Assembly (NCBI GenBank): GCA_934643865.1
Contig: CAKUCX010000011.1
Coordinates: 1 to 64,000 of the forward strand
DNA: 64,000 nucleotides
Reading direction: 5' to 3'
DNA from: an uncultured Kiritimatiellota bacterium
GTDB taxonomy: Bacteria > Verrucomicrobiota > Kiritimatiellia > RFP12 > UBA1067
Shown here: positions 56,760 to 64,000 of the stretch, piece after piece
How the letters are laid out: every line of letters begins with the position of its first letter
How positions within the stretch are numbered: the stretch's first letter is position 1
Notes under the pieces: generated by a model
Told to the model about the DNA's origin: nothing
What the model saw: the letters and a program-made list of their open reading frames with translations, nothing else
The model's database searches: none
Position numbers and translations under genes: made by a program

Positions 56760-58205
56760 TCATTTGGTGAACGTGACGAGATAGGCTGCGGAGTTCTCGT
56801 CCAGACGCGAAAGGACGAGTTCGCCGTTGCGGCAGTCGACGGGAATGACCGTCAGGTCGCGTGTGTGGTCGAGGACGACGGCCGAGACGTCCTTCACGCC
56901 GTCCAACCCCTTCACCTTTACGCGCAGTTTCTCGTTCTGTCCACGATAGTCGACAACCACAAGCGACGCCGTCCGCCCGTCCGCCGACAGCCCGGCGATT
57001 GCCGCGACCGTCTTCTGCTTCGCGTCCACCTTCGTCTCGACCTTTGTCTGCGCGGCCCGGACGAAGTCGCCGAAAAGCTTCATCGAATACCAGCACTTGT
57101 TGTGCGTACCGTCGCCGTTGAGCCAGCCCCAGTTGCCCGTCGGCGCCGACCCGTACCAGTACGCCTCGTCCAGGCGCGTCTCCTGCGCCTTGGAGAGGAA
57201 GTAGACGTTGAACGCCGCCGAGTCGATGTTGACATGGCCGGTCGGCCCCGTCTGCGCGCGGCGAATCGCAACCGGCGCGGAGTCGCGCCCGTGAATGCCG
57301 TTCCACGTGCGGATGTAATGCCACTCGTTGATGTTCGTGCGCGTCTTGACAAAGCCGAGGGAGTCCAGGAGCGTGCGCATCTTCGCCACCGAGTCGAGCA
57401 GTCCGTCGGGATCGGACGTGTAGCCGTGCCAGGAGACGAAGTCAGGCGCGACGCCGGCGTCCGTGCAGGCCTGCAGGAGCTCGCGGAAATAGGCCTCGTT
57501 CGCCCAGCACAACGCAGGGCCGCCGATCTGCTGGTCGGGGAACTCGCTCTTCAGGCGCTTGAGAACCGTAGCGAAGAGCTTGCAGAACCGCGTCTGGTGA
57601 ATCGCGGCGCGCTTCCTCAAATCCGTTTCCGCGCAGCCGGGAATCACGTAGCAGTTGCTGATGCCGTCCGGCTCGTTCCAGATTTCCCAGCCCTGGAAGG
57701 CATCCGCCCAGCTGAAGCCGTCCGCCCACCCCTTGAGGTAATGGCGCATGATGCCGGCCAGCACCTCGGCGTACTTCTCGTGGTCCTCCGGGTCGAGGAC
57801 GTTGAAGTGGACGCCTTCGGTGTGCTCGATCGACGGACCCAGGCGGTAGAAAATCTTGAGCCCAAGGTCTCGCGACAGCTTCAGCACCTCGTCCGTCGCC
57901 TTGAAGAAGTAGTTCTTCGGATCCTTCGCATCCAGATGCATCAGCGGGAAGATGAAATGCGTGTCGATGATGCGCTGGCCGTTGTTCCACAGCGCCCAGT
58001 CGTGCGTGCGCGTGGCGGCAAAGCCCATCGCGCGGATGTCGGCGTCATCGTGGCGGATCGCGCGCGGGTAGAGGCGCGGCGCGCATCCAGAGGAATGGAG
58101 CAGGGGATTGACCGTGCCGGTCGGCTTGGCGAAATCGACAGTGACGTCGGCGGCAAGAGCGGAGACCCCCGACAGAAGCGCGAGCGCGCAGGCGATCTGT
58201 TTCAT
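56760..58205 (-). CDS. secreted GH39-like glycoside hydrolase
   Basis: The 481-residue protein has a signal peptide (MKQIACALALLSGVSALAA) and a clan GH-A barrel with acid/base Glu178 in GWEIWNEPD and nucleophile Glu294 in TNINEWHY, the pattern of GH39 beta-xylosidases and related enzymes. The C-terminal 130 residues form a beta domain. AAGGA precedes the ATG at 58205 and the promoter is 76 nt upstream. Substrate is not evident; xylosides are a guess from the family. Confidence 0.82.
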   Translation of the reverse strand: MKQIACALALLSGVSALAADVTVDFAKPTGTVNPLLHSSGCAPRLYPRAIRHDDADIRAMGFAATRTHDWALWNNGQRIIDTHFIFPLMHLDAKDPKNYFFKATDEVLKLSRDLGLKIFYRLGPSIEHTEGVHFNVLDPEDHEKYAEVLAGIMRHYLKGWADGFSWADAFQGWEIWNEPDGISNCYVIPGCAETDLRKRAAIHQTRFCKLFATVLKRLKSEFPDQQIGGPALCWANEAYFRELLQACTDAGVAPDFVSWHGYTSDPDGLLDSVAKMRTLLDSLGFVKTRTNINEWHYIRTWNGIHGRDSAPVAIRRAQTGPTGHVNIDSAAFNVYFLSKAQETRLDEAYWYGSAPTGNWGWLNGDGTHNKCWYSMKLFGDFVRAAQTKVETKVDAKQKTVAAIAGLSADGRTASLVVVDYRGQNEKLRVKVKGLDGVKDVSAVVLDHTRDLTVIPVDCRNGELVLSRLDENSAAYLVTFTK

Positions 58206-58281
58206 CTTTCTGATTCCTTTCCCTTCCTTTTTCCCGGGCACGAACGGCTGTTCGTCGCGCCAAAAACGGCTTATGCCCCGC

Positions 58282-58290
58282 ATTATAGCA
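58282..58290 (-). promoter_or_regulatory. extended -10 promoter of the GH39-like gene
   Basis: The minus strand reads TGCTATAAT, predicting a leader of about 70 nt. Confidence 0.7.
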
Positions 58291-58578
58291 TATTCGCCCG
58301 AATGGCAGGCAACGGGCGCTGGCCGCGGGGTTTGACGGGGAGCGCGCGCCGTGCTTTTAGCCCTCGTCCGTCATCCCGACTTCGTGGACGGCGTACGTGC
58401 GCTCGTTCAGCAACGGGAACACGGCGACGATGCGGTATCCACAGCCAGCAAGAAGCTTCCCGCCCACATCAATCATCCTTTCACACCTTCCACCTCCTCT
58501 CCCCACGCATTCTGTTCCGAAGAAATCAAGCGAAAAATTCAAGCACTCAACCAAAGATGAGCCGTCCAAAAACAAACG
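58291..58578. other. gene-poor stretch with a marginal small ORF
   Basis: Between the GH39-like promoter and the unknown gene ending at 58579 there is no confident gene. The composition is less GC-rich than the surroundings. One small minus-strand ORF is listed separately. No repeat or RNA gene was recognised. Confidence 0.5.
58357..58476 (-). CDS. possible 39-residue protein
   Basis: A minus-strand ORF beginning MIDVGGKLLAGCGYRIVAVF has a protein-like sequence (GYRIVAVFPLLNERTYAVHE). A purine-rich GGAGG/GGAAGG region lies upstream. It follows the 333-residue unknown gene on the same strand. Its family and function are unknown, and it may be a chance ORF. Confidence 0.35.
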   Translation of the reverse strand: MIDVGGKLLAGCGYRIVAVFPLLNERTYAVHEVGMTDEG

Positions 58579-59580
58579 CTACGCGGAAGAACGCATGCGG
58601 CGGCGTCGCAGCCATTCGGACACGCGGAAGGACGTGTGGGGCCACACGCCGCGTCCCAATGGCCTTTTCGCAAGAACGATGCAGGCTGGATCAATTCGCA
58701 GGGCCAGCGCTGCCTCAAGCGAAATGATGGTCTTCCCTGTTTCCGCAAGCACGGCAGCCGCAGCGGAAAGCGACGCGTCCGCAATCAGACCAGTACAACG
58801 AGGGACGTGGACGCCCGCGACCTTCCGCGTCCGTGCAGCCGGCGTTCCGGAGGCGGCTGGAAGTGCCGCGTCGACTGGAACGGGATCGATGAGGCCACAC
58901 GCCTGCCGGAAGCGTCGCGCAATGGACTTGTAGCGCATAAGCGCCGCATAATGCGCAAAGAGATCGGGCGCCTCGCGTTCAAGAAGGCGTTTGATTCCTC
59001 CACGACGGCCATAAAAACCCACAGAGGCATTGCCCACAATACGATTATCGACATAGCATTCAAGGTCTTCAAGCATCCCACCAAGGCGCAGGGCCGCTTC
59101 GGGCGACGTCCGCGCAATCTGCCACGCCGCCCTCAGCGCGTCCATGGTCGGCTTCGGATTCGTCGTCCGCCGCCGCGTGATGGCGCGGCGCGTGCGCCCG
59201 AGCGCAAGCCGACGGTCTCGTTCGCGTTCGTAGTAGGTCGTGCGACGCATATGACGGCGCGCCGACTCAAACGCCTGACGCGCGAGCCAGCAGGCGAGAG
59301 CGGGCGCGCCAATGAAAAAGCAGACGGCAAGGGCGTCCGAACATCGTTCGAGCGGGCGGACGCCGCGCGAGTTCTGCCAGCTGCGGAACGTGCGCGGCAT
59401 GGGGCCGATGGTGCGCCCCTCAACAGAGGCCGCACGCCAGAACGCGCAGCGATATGCTTCGGAATCCAACCCGAGAACTTCTTCGCGGAACCAGTCGAAA
59501 AACATCCGCGCGTCCGCGCAGGGACGTTCGACGAGCGCGTGTCCTTCTCGGATCAACGTCCTCCTGATTCGTCGATTCAT
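58579..59580 (-). CDS. unknown protein, 333 residues
   Basis: I do not recognise the family. The protein is Arg-rich and basic, with one hydrophobic stretch (ALAVCFFIGAPALACWLARQAF, about residues 87-108) that could be a membrane segment. A well-ordered central part reads MLEDLECYVDNRIVGNASVG and ALMRYKSIARRFRQACGL, a layout that suggests a nucleic-acid-binding or phage/plasmid-related protein. GAGGG precedes the ATG at 59580. Local base composition is lower in GC, hinting at acquisition by transfer. A promoter lies about 107 nt upstream. Confidence 0.65.
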   Translation of the reverse strand: MNRRIRRTLIREGHALVERPCADARMFFDWFREEVLGLDSEAYRCAFWRAASVEGRTIGPMPRTFRSWQNSRGVRPLERCSDALAVCFFIGAPALACWLARQAFESARRHMRRTTYYERERDRRLALGRTRRAITRRRTTNPKPTMDALRAAWQIARTSPEAALRLGGMLEDLECYVDNRIVGNASVGFYGRRGGIKRLLEREAPDLFAHYAALMRYKSIARRFRQACGLIDPVPVDAALPAASGTPAARTRKVAGVHVPRCTGLIADASLSAAAAVLAETGKTIISLEAALALRIDPACIVLAKRPLGRGVWPHTSFRVSEWLRRRRMRSSA

Positions 59581-59686
59581 CGTCTTTTCCCTCGTCTTGA
59601 CTTCATGGCAGCACGCTTGCCCCCCTGTTGCCCTCCTTCCAGTCATCTTTTCGGCTGAACGACGTGACTTTGGACGGGGCAACAGA

Positions 59687-59695
59687 AGTCTACCA
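59687..59695 (-). promoter_or_regulatory. extended -10 promoter of the unknown gene
   Basis: The minus strand reads TGGTAGACT, about 107 nt before the ATG at 59580. Confidence 0.45.
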
Positions 59696-59781
59696 CATCC
59701 AGATGAGACGGGGCAAGACGAATTGCTTGATTTCTTCGGAATGAAACTAGGTGCGGGAATCATGCGCGAACGAATTTGAAC

Positions 59782-59859
59782 GGGGAAGGGGAGAGAGAAG
59801 GGGGGGAGGAGAAGGAGAAGGAGAGGGAGGGGGGAGAGGGGAGGGGAAGAGAAGAGGAG
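59782..59859 (+). repeat. 78-nt uninterrupted polypurine tract
   Basis: Every base on the plus strand is A or G for 78 nt, with runs of four to seven G separated by GA or GAA. The sequence could form G-quadruplexes or triplex (H-) DNA. Confidence 0.9.
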
Positions 59860-59939
59860 TGAAGTCCAACGAACAAATGCATGTGGCCGATTGCTTGGAC
59901 GGCCACTGCGTGGACAACTTCCGCTTGAGGCAGGCAAAC

Positions 59940-59970
59940 AAACGGACGCGCCCGTCGGGCGCGTCCGTTT
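59940..59970 (-). terminator. Rho-independent terminator of the alpha operon
   Basis: A perfect 14-bp stem (59940-59953 with 59957-59970) and 3-nt loop is followed by TTTGTTTG on the minus strand. A second, weaker hairpin (about 59976-60002) lies between it and the rplQ stop. Confidence 0.85.
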
Positions 59971-60014
59971 ACGTTGGCTTCAGCCCGCAGGGCTTGAAGC
60001 CTGTTGGCCTGGAC

Positions 60015-60449
60015 CTACTTGGCGTCCTCGGCCTTCGGAGCTTCGGCGGCAGAGGCAGCGGCTTCGGGCGCCGCATCCGCGACTTCCGGAACGGAAACCC
60101 ACTGGAGAAGGCACATCGGAGCCGCGTCGCCCTTGCGGGCGCCAAGCTTGAGGATGCGCGTGTAGCCGCCCTTGCGGCCTTCCATCGCCGGGACGATCTT
60201 GTCGAACAGCTTCTGGACGGCTTCGCCCTTGGGCTGCTGGAGACGGGACGCCGCGAGGCGGCGGGCCGCAAGACCACCCTTGCGGGCGATCGTGACCATC
60301 TTCTCGGCGTCCTTGCGGGCCTGCTTGGCCTTCGGGAGCGTGGTCTTGATCGATTCGGCGAGGATCAGGTTCGTCACAAGGCTCTTCATAAGGGCCTTGC
60401 GGTGCGCGGTCGAGCGCCCGAACTTCTTCATAACTCTCTGGTGACGCAT
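60015..60449 (-). CDS. rplQ: 50S ribosomal protein L17
   Basis: The 144-residue protein has the family start MRHQRVMKKFGRSTAHRKAL and a conserved core (SLVTNLILAESIKTT and GGYTRILKLG). An Ala/Glu-rich C-terminal extension of about 20 residues (APEAAASAAEAPKAEDAK) lies beyond the usual end. It is the last gene of the alpha operon, 21 bp after rpoA. Confidence 0.96.
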   Translation of the reverse strand: MRHQRVMKKFGRSTAHRKALMKSLVTNLILAESIKTTLPKAKQARKDAEKMVTIARKGGLAARRLAASRLQQPKGEAVQKLFDKIVPAMEGRKGGYTRILKLGARKGDAAPMCLLQWVSVPEVADAAPEAAASAAEAPKAEDAK

Positions 60450-60470
60450 GGGAACACTTCCTTACAACAA

Positions 60471-61469
60471 TTACTTCTTCGATTCGAGCAGGTCGGCGTC
60501 GAACTTGTATCCGAGGCAGAGCCCGAGGTCCTTCAGCTTGTCCTTGATCTCGTTCAGCGACTTCTTTCCGAAGTTGCGGTACTTGAGCATATCCGCCTCG
60601 GTCTTCTGCGCAAGCTCGCCAACCGTGGTGATATTGGCGTTGTTGAGGCAGTTCGCGGCACGGACCGAAAGCTCGATCTCGTTCACGGACATGTTCAGCA
60701 GCTTGCGGAGGCGCTCGCGTTCGTCCGCGCCCTTCTTCTCGGAGTCGTCGAACTCAAGCGCGTCCACGTTCGAGTAGTCGACGAACACGTCGAGATGGCG
60801 GCGGAGAACCGCGGCGGCGGTCTTGAGGGCGTCATCCGGCGTCACGCGACCGTCAGTCCACACGTCGAGGACGAGCTTCTCGTAGTCGGTGCGCTGGCCC
60901 ACGCGGGTGTTCTCCACGAGGAAGTTTACGCGCGTGACGGGCGAGAAGATCGAGTCGATCGCGATGCGGCCGATCTCCTGGTCCGGCGTCTTGTTACCCT
61001 CGGCCAGGCAGAAGCCGCGACCGATGCGGATTTCGCACTCCATGTCGAGGACGGCGCCCTCTTCGAGCGTCGCGATCTCCTGGCGGGGATTGAGCACCTC
61101 CACGGCGTTCTCCGTGGCGAAATCGCCGGCCGTGACCGTGCAGGGCCCCTCCTTGCGCAGGTGGAGCTTGGTGTTCTCGCGCGTGTACGTCTTCAGCAGC
61201 ACGCGCTTCAGGTTGAGGATGATGTCCGTCACGTCCTCCGCGACGCCCGGAATCGTCGAGAACTCGTGGCTCACGCCCTCGATCTTGACCGAGCTGATCG
61301 CGCAGCCCTCGATGGACGAGAGCAGCACGCGGCGGAGCGAGTTCCCGATCGTGCGGGCGTAGCCGATTTCAAACGGCTCGGCCACAAATCGGGCATACGT
61401 CTCCGTTGCGACGCCCTCGTCACGCTGGACGCGCTCAGGCATTTCAAAACGACTCAAACGGATCGGCAT
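60471..61469 (-). CDS. rpoA: RNA polymerase alpha subunit
   Basis: The 332-residue protein has the N-terminal assembly domain (RNSLRRVLLSSIEGCAI near residue 40) and the C-terminal alpha-CTD (LNMSVNEIELSVRAANCL...GKKSLNEIKDKL). The DNA- and activator-contact helices are intact. The length is normal. Confidence 0.97.
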   Translation of the reverse strand: MPIRLSRFEMPERVQRDEGVATETYARFVAEPFEIGYARTIGNSLRRVLLSSIEGCAISSVKIEGVSHEFSTIPGVAEDVTDIILNLKRVLLKTYTRENTKLHLRKEGPCTVTAGDFATENAVEVLNPRQEIATLEEGAVLDMECEIRIGRGFCLAEGNKTPDQEIGRIAIDSIFSPVTRVNFLVENTRVGQRTDYEKLVLDVWTDGRVTPDDALKTAAAVLRRHLDVFVDYSNVDALEFDDSEKKGADERERLRKLLNMSVNEIELSVRAANCLNNANITTVGELAQKTEADMLKYRNFGKKSLNEIKDKLKDLGLCLGYKFDADLLESKK

Positions 61470-61523
61470 TGAAACCTCCCTTGAGATGGGTGAAAACTAC
61501 GGGCGGGCCTCTGCCCGCTTCCA

Positions 61524-62153
61524 TTAACGCGAGTAGAGTTCGACGATCGCCTGCTCATCGACGATCGGCGCGATCTGCTCGCGGGTCGGAATCTCGACGA
61601 TTTCGGCCTTGAACGCCGTGCGGTCAAGGTTGATCCAGGCCGGCATCTGCGCCTTCGTCGCGGCGTCGAGGGACTTCGTCGCGAAGTCGCGGGACTTCGC
61701 CTTGTCCTTGACGGCGACGACGTCGCCCTGGCCCAGGACCATCGACGGGACCGCGGCCTTGCGGCCGTTCACCGTGACGTGCCCGTGGAGCACGTACTGA
61801 CGCGCGGCGCGGCGGCTCGGCGCGAAGCCGAGGCGGTACACCACGTTGTCAAGACGGAGTTCAAGGAGCTGGAGGAGGATCTCGCCCGTCACGCCCTTGC
61901 GGCGCAGGGCCTCCTTGAAGAAGCGGTGGAACTGCAGCTCGCCCATGCCGTACTGGCGGCGGAGCGACTGCTTCTGGCGCAGCTGCTCGCCGTATTCGGA
62001 CATCTTGCGGGCGCGGCGCGCCACGTGCATGCCGGGAATGCCCGTGCCCTGGTCGATCGGGCACTTGGCGCGATAGCAGCGCTCGCCCTTGAGGAAGAGC
62101 TTCTGCCCTTCGCGGCGGCACTGACGACAAACGGGACCAGTATAACGACCCAT
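61524..62153 (-). CDS. rpsD: 30S ribosomal protein S4
   Basis: The 209-residue protein has the N-terminal MGRYTGPVCRQCRREGQKLFLKG with a Cys pair (CRQC), suggesting a zinc-binding (C+) form. The central S4 domain (RLDNVVYRLGFAPSRRAARQYV) binds 16S rRNA. S4 also represses the alpha operon in other bacteria. Confidence 0.97.
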   Translation of the reverse strand: MGRYTGPVCRQCRREGQKLFLKGERCYRAKCPIDQGTGIPGMHVARRARKMSEYGEQLRQKQSLRRQYGMGELQFHRFFKEALRRKGVTGEILLQLLELRLDNVVYRLGFAPSRRAARQYVLHGHVTVNGRKAAVPSMVLGQGDVVAVKDKAKSRDFATKSLDAATKAQMPAWINLDRTAFKAEIVEIPTREQIAPIVDEQAIVELYSR

Positions 62154-62155
62154 GA

Positions 62156-62623
62156 TTAAACCCTCCTGCGCTTACGCGGACGGCAGCCGTTGTGGGGAAC
62201 CGGCGTGCAGTCGGTGATCATCGTGACGCGGATGCCCGCAGCCTGGATGGCGCGCACGGCCGACTCGCGGCCCGCGCCCGCACCCTGCATGCGGACTTCG
62301 CATTCGTGCATGCCCTTGGCATACGCCGTACGGGCCGCGTCCTGCGCGACCATCGTCGCGGCGAACGCCGTACACTTGCGGCTGCCCTTGAAGCCGGCCT
62401 TGCCGGCCGAGCTCCAGGCAATCACGCCGCCGCGCGCGTCGGCAATCGACACCTGCGTGTTGTTGAACGTGGAACGGATGAAGGCGATGCCGGCGGGGAT
62501 GGACTTGCCGGGGCGCTTCTTCGAGGCGGGAGCGGCCTCCCCCTCGGCGGCCGCCGGAGCGGCCGCATCTGCCGCCGGGGCCGGAGCCGCAGCAGCTTCC
62601 TGCTTGATCTTCTCTTCGCTCAT
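62156..62623 (-). CDS. rpsK: 30S ribosomal protein S11
   Basis: The 155-residue protein has the S11 core (ATFNNTQVSIAD-like FIRSTFNNTQVSIAD, GFKGSRKCTAFAA, TDCTPVPHNGCRPRKRRRV). The first 35 residues form an Ala/Pro/Glu-rich extension longer than in most bacteria. Confidence 0.97.
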   Translation of the reverse strand: MSEEKIKQEAAAAPAPAADAAAPAAAEGEAAPASKKRPGKSIPAGIAFIRSTFNNTQVSIADARGGVIAWSSAGKAGFKGSRKCTAFAATMVAQDAARTAYAKGMHECEVRMQGAGAGRESAVRAIQAAGIRVTMITDCTPVPHNGCRPRKRRRV

Positions 62624-62650
62624 TGTCTAAATTCCTCTCCTACAACGGGC

Positions 62651-63040
62651 TTACTTCTTCGCGGGAGCCGAGGCGCGAATCGCGGAGGCCGACGCCTTGC
62701 GGTTGCCCTTGCGCGTCTTCGCGTTCGTCTTCGTGCGCTGGCCGCGCACCGGCAGCCCGCGCTTGTGGCGGAGCCCGCGGTAGGAGCCGATCGAGATCAG
62801 GCGGCGGATGTTCTGCGACACCTCGCGGCGCAGGTCGCCCTCGACCCGGTAGTGGTCCTGAATGTACGTGGTGATCGCATGGATCTCGTCCTGCGTCAGG
62901 TCGTCGGCCTTCTTGCTCGGCTCGACGTTGCACGCCGCCAGCACGTCGTCCGCGCGCTTCGGCCCGATTCCGTGGATGTACCGGAGCGCATACCGCGTAT
63001 GCTTCTTGCCCGGAATATCCACACCCATCAATCTCGGCAT
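62651..63040 (-). CDS. rpsM: 30S ribosomal protein S13
   Basis: The 129-residue protein starts MPRLMGVDIPGKKHTRYALR and ends in the basic tail with RGLRHKRGLPVRGQRTKTNA, which contacts 16S rRNA and the P-site tRNA. It has the normal length and order in the alpha operon. Confidence 0.97.
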   Translation of the reverse strand: MPRLMGVDIPGKKHTRYALRYIHGIGPKRADDVLAACNVEPSKKADDLTQDEIHAITTYIQDHYRVEGDLRREVSQNIRRLISIGSYRGLRHKRGLPVRGQRTKTNAKTRKGNRKASASAIRASAPAKK

Positions 63041-63062
63041 GTCTGTTTTCCCTCTTGCTTTC

Positions 63063-63176
63063 TTAGCCCTGGCGCTGCTTGTGGCGCGGGTTTGTGCAGA
63101 TCACGCGCACCACGCCCTTGCGGCGGATGATGCGGCAGTTCTCGCAGATGCGACGAACGGAGCTACGTACTTTCAT
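63063..63176 (-). CDS. rpmJ: 50S ribosomal protein L36
   Basis: The 37-residue protein starts MKVRSSVRRICENCRIIRRK and keeps the zinc ligands Cys11, Cys14 and Cys27 and His33. It is the first gene of the alpha operon, 22 bp before rpsM. Confidence 0.95.
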   Translation of the reverse strand: MKVRSSVRRICENCRIIRRKGVVRVICTNPRHKQRQG

Positions 63177-63212
63177 GTTGTTTACTCTACTTTCGTGGTC
63201 GAACAATCAAAT

Positions 63213-63241
63213 ATTATCTCAAAATTCGTTTCGTCTGGCAA
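63213..63241 (-). promoter_or_regulatory. promoter of the ribosomal alpha operon
   Basis: On the minus strand the -35 TTGCCA (63236-63241) and -10 GATAAT (63213-63218) are separated by 17 bp, with TGA before the hexamer. It is the only clear -35/-10 pair in the window. It overlaps the last codons of aroB and sits 36 bp before rpmJ. Confidence 0.75.
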
Positions 63242-64000
63242 GGGGGTAAATCGATAAAAAACGACGGACATCGACACGCGTGAGGCGCACGTCGCCCCAG
63301 GCGCAGGGGAGCGCAAAGCGCACCTCCCCGTTCACCTGCTTCTTGTCGCGGCACATGATCTCAGCAAGCGACGCGAAGGTCAGGTCTTCCGGCAAGGCCG
63401 TCGGCAGCCCGACGGACGCGAACGCGGCGGCCACTTCGTCCGGCCATCCGGGCGCGGCAAGGCCGAGGCGCACCGCAAGACGCGCCTCCTCCACCGTCCC
63501 GATCGCGACGGCCTCGCCGTGCCGCACGCGGAAGTCCGTCGCCACTTCGACCGCATGCCCGACCGTGTGGCCGAGGTTGAGCTTCGCCCGGTCGCCCTTC
63601 TCGAAAGGGTCGCGCCGCACGAAGTCCACCTTTACCGCCAGCGCGCGCGCCACGAAGGCCGCCACGTCGGACAGGTCGCCGAGCGGCCCGTCGGCCGGGA
63701 AGGACGCAAGCCCCGCGCGGAGTTCCGGCGAATCGGAGATGAGCGCATGCTTGACGGCCTCGGCGAGGCCGCAGCGCACCTCGCGCGCCGGCAGGGTGAG
63801 CAGGGTCGAGACGTCCGCCAGCACGAGGGCGGGCGAATGGAACGCGCCGACCATGTTCTTCGCGCCGGGAAGGTCGCAGCCCGTCTTGCCGCCCGTCGAG
63901 GCGTCCACCATCGAAAGGAGCGTCGTCGGGACGTTGACCCACGGGATGCCGCGCATCCAGGTGGCGGCGGCGAAGCCGGCCATGTCCCCCACGACGCCGC
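63219..64000 (-). CDS. aroB: 3-dehydroquinate synthase, 3' part
   Basis: The gene runs off the right edge of the window, so only the last 260 or so residues are seen. The shikimate-pathway enzyme is recognised by GDMAGFAAATWMRGIPWVNVPTTLLSMVDASTGGKTG, GLAEAVKHALI and LNLGHTVGHAVE, with the NAD and zinc ligand residues present. The final codons overlap the alpha operon promoter. Confidence 0.94.
   Translation of the reverse strand, partial: GVVGDMAGFAAATWMRGIPWVNVPTTLLSMVDASTGGKTGCDLPGAKNMVGAFHSPALVLADVSTLLTLPAREVRCGLAEAVKHALISDSPELRAGLASFPADGPLGDLSDVAAFVARALAVKVDFVRRDPFEKGDRAKLNLGHTVGHAVEVATDFRVRHGEAVAIGTVEEARLAVRLGLAAPGWPDEVAAAFASVGLPTALPEDLTFASLAEIMCRDKKQVNGEVRFALPCAWGDVRLTRVDVRRFLSIYPLARRNEF

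Larger units (their letters stand above)
59581..60014. other. intergenic region: promoter, polypurine tract and terminator
   Basis: This 434-bp gap holds the promoter of the unknown gene (59687-59695), a 78-nt purine-only tract (59782-59859) and two hairpins downstream of rplQ (59940-59970 and about 59976-60002). No coding sequence is convincing. Confidence 0.7.

Noticed and set aside
1..64000. tRNA or rRNA genes
   Set aside because: No cloverleaf, T-loop motif or rRNA core sequence was recognised by eye in the intergenic gaps. A tRNA scan would be decisive.

Overview
The window is a GC-rich (roughly mid-60s percent by eye) stretch of bacterial chromosome packed with mostly minus-strand genes. 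Gene content suggests a PVC-superphylum organism close to Kiritimatiellota/Lentisphaerota. The reasons are V-type ATPase genes, LL-diaminopimelate aminotransferase (dapL), archaeal-type cofactor-independent phosphoglycerate mutase, a GGFCG-type PurF, Tat-exported Gfo/Idh and FAD oxidoreductases and several secreted glycoside hydrolases. The taxonomy is inferred; no 16S gene is present.

Layout. 1-5.2 kb: a five-gene operon (unknown protein, ParA ATPase, DtxR-like regulator, MFS transporter, Tat-exported Gfo/Idh oxidoreductase) ending in a strong terminator. 5.3-14.2 kb: ECF sigma factor with a membrane anti-sigma-like protein and TPR lipoprotein, apgM, murJ, tsaB, prfB and purF. Two arrays of an 8-bp repeat sit exactly at the stop codons of apgM and purF. 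14.3-18.2 kb: a secreted agarase-like GH-A hydrolase and an exported endonuclease/exonuclease/phosphatase-fold enzyme. 18.2-22.95 kb: a restriction-modification island with a C5-cytosine methylase (frameshifted tail), a second methylase with an unusual N-terminal domain, a PD-(D/E)XK endonuclease, a small ORF broken by a stop codon and a DUF2235 phospholipase-like hydrolase. 23-28 kb: glycosyl-hydrolase-like lipoprotein, PqiC-like lipoprotein, phosphoesterase, ispD and a secreted repeat protein. 28-34.9 kb: Tat-exported FAD oxidoreductase, metK behind a structured leader, polysaccharide pyruvyl transferase-like gene with a coupled upstream ORF, PP-loop ATPase and dapL. 34.9-43.1 kb: secreted hydrolase-like protein, queH, guaB, 6-phosphofructokinase, ribokinase and alkaline-phosphatase-fold enzyme. 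43.2-49.8 kb: LRR lipoprotein, V-ATPase subunits K, I and D, gap, CAAX-type membrane protease and an RluD-type pseudouridine synthase. 49.8-56.5 kb: a copper/silver-type RND efflux operon carrying a 217-bp palindromic element between cusA and cusC. 56.5-60 kb: a decayed remnant, a GH39-like hydrolase, an unknown gene and a 78-nt polypurine tract. 60-64 kb: the ribosomal alpha operon (rpmJ-rpsM-rpsK-rpsD-rpoA-rplQ) and the 3' part of aroB.

Promoters share a clear signature: an extended -10 box, TG(G/C)TATAAT-like, usually without a recognisable -35. In at least eight cases this box lies only 6-10 nt before the start codon, implying leaderless or nearly leaderless mRNAs. In several cases the -10 box is embedded in the last codons or stop codon of the preceding gene.

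The least explained items are the 8-bp arrays, the 217-bp double-hairpin element with compensatory stem changes, the restriction-modification/phospholipase island with two apparent disruptions, the metK leader and the leaderless coupled upstream ORF.
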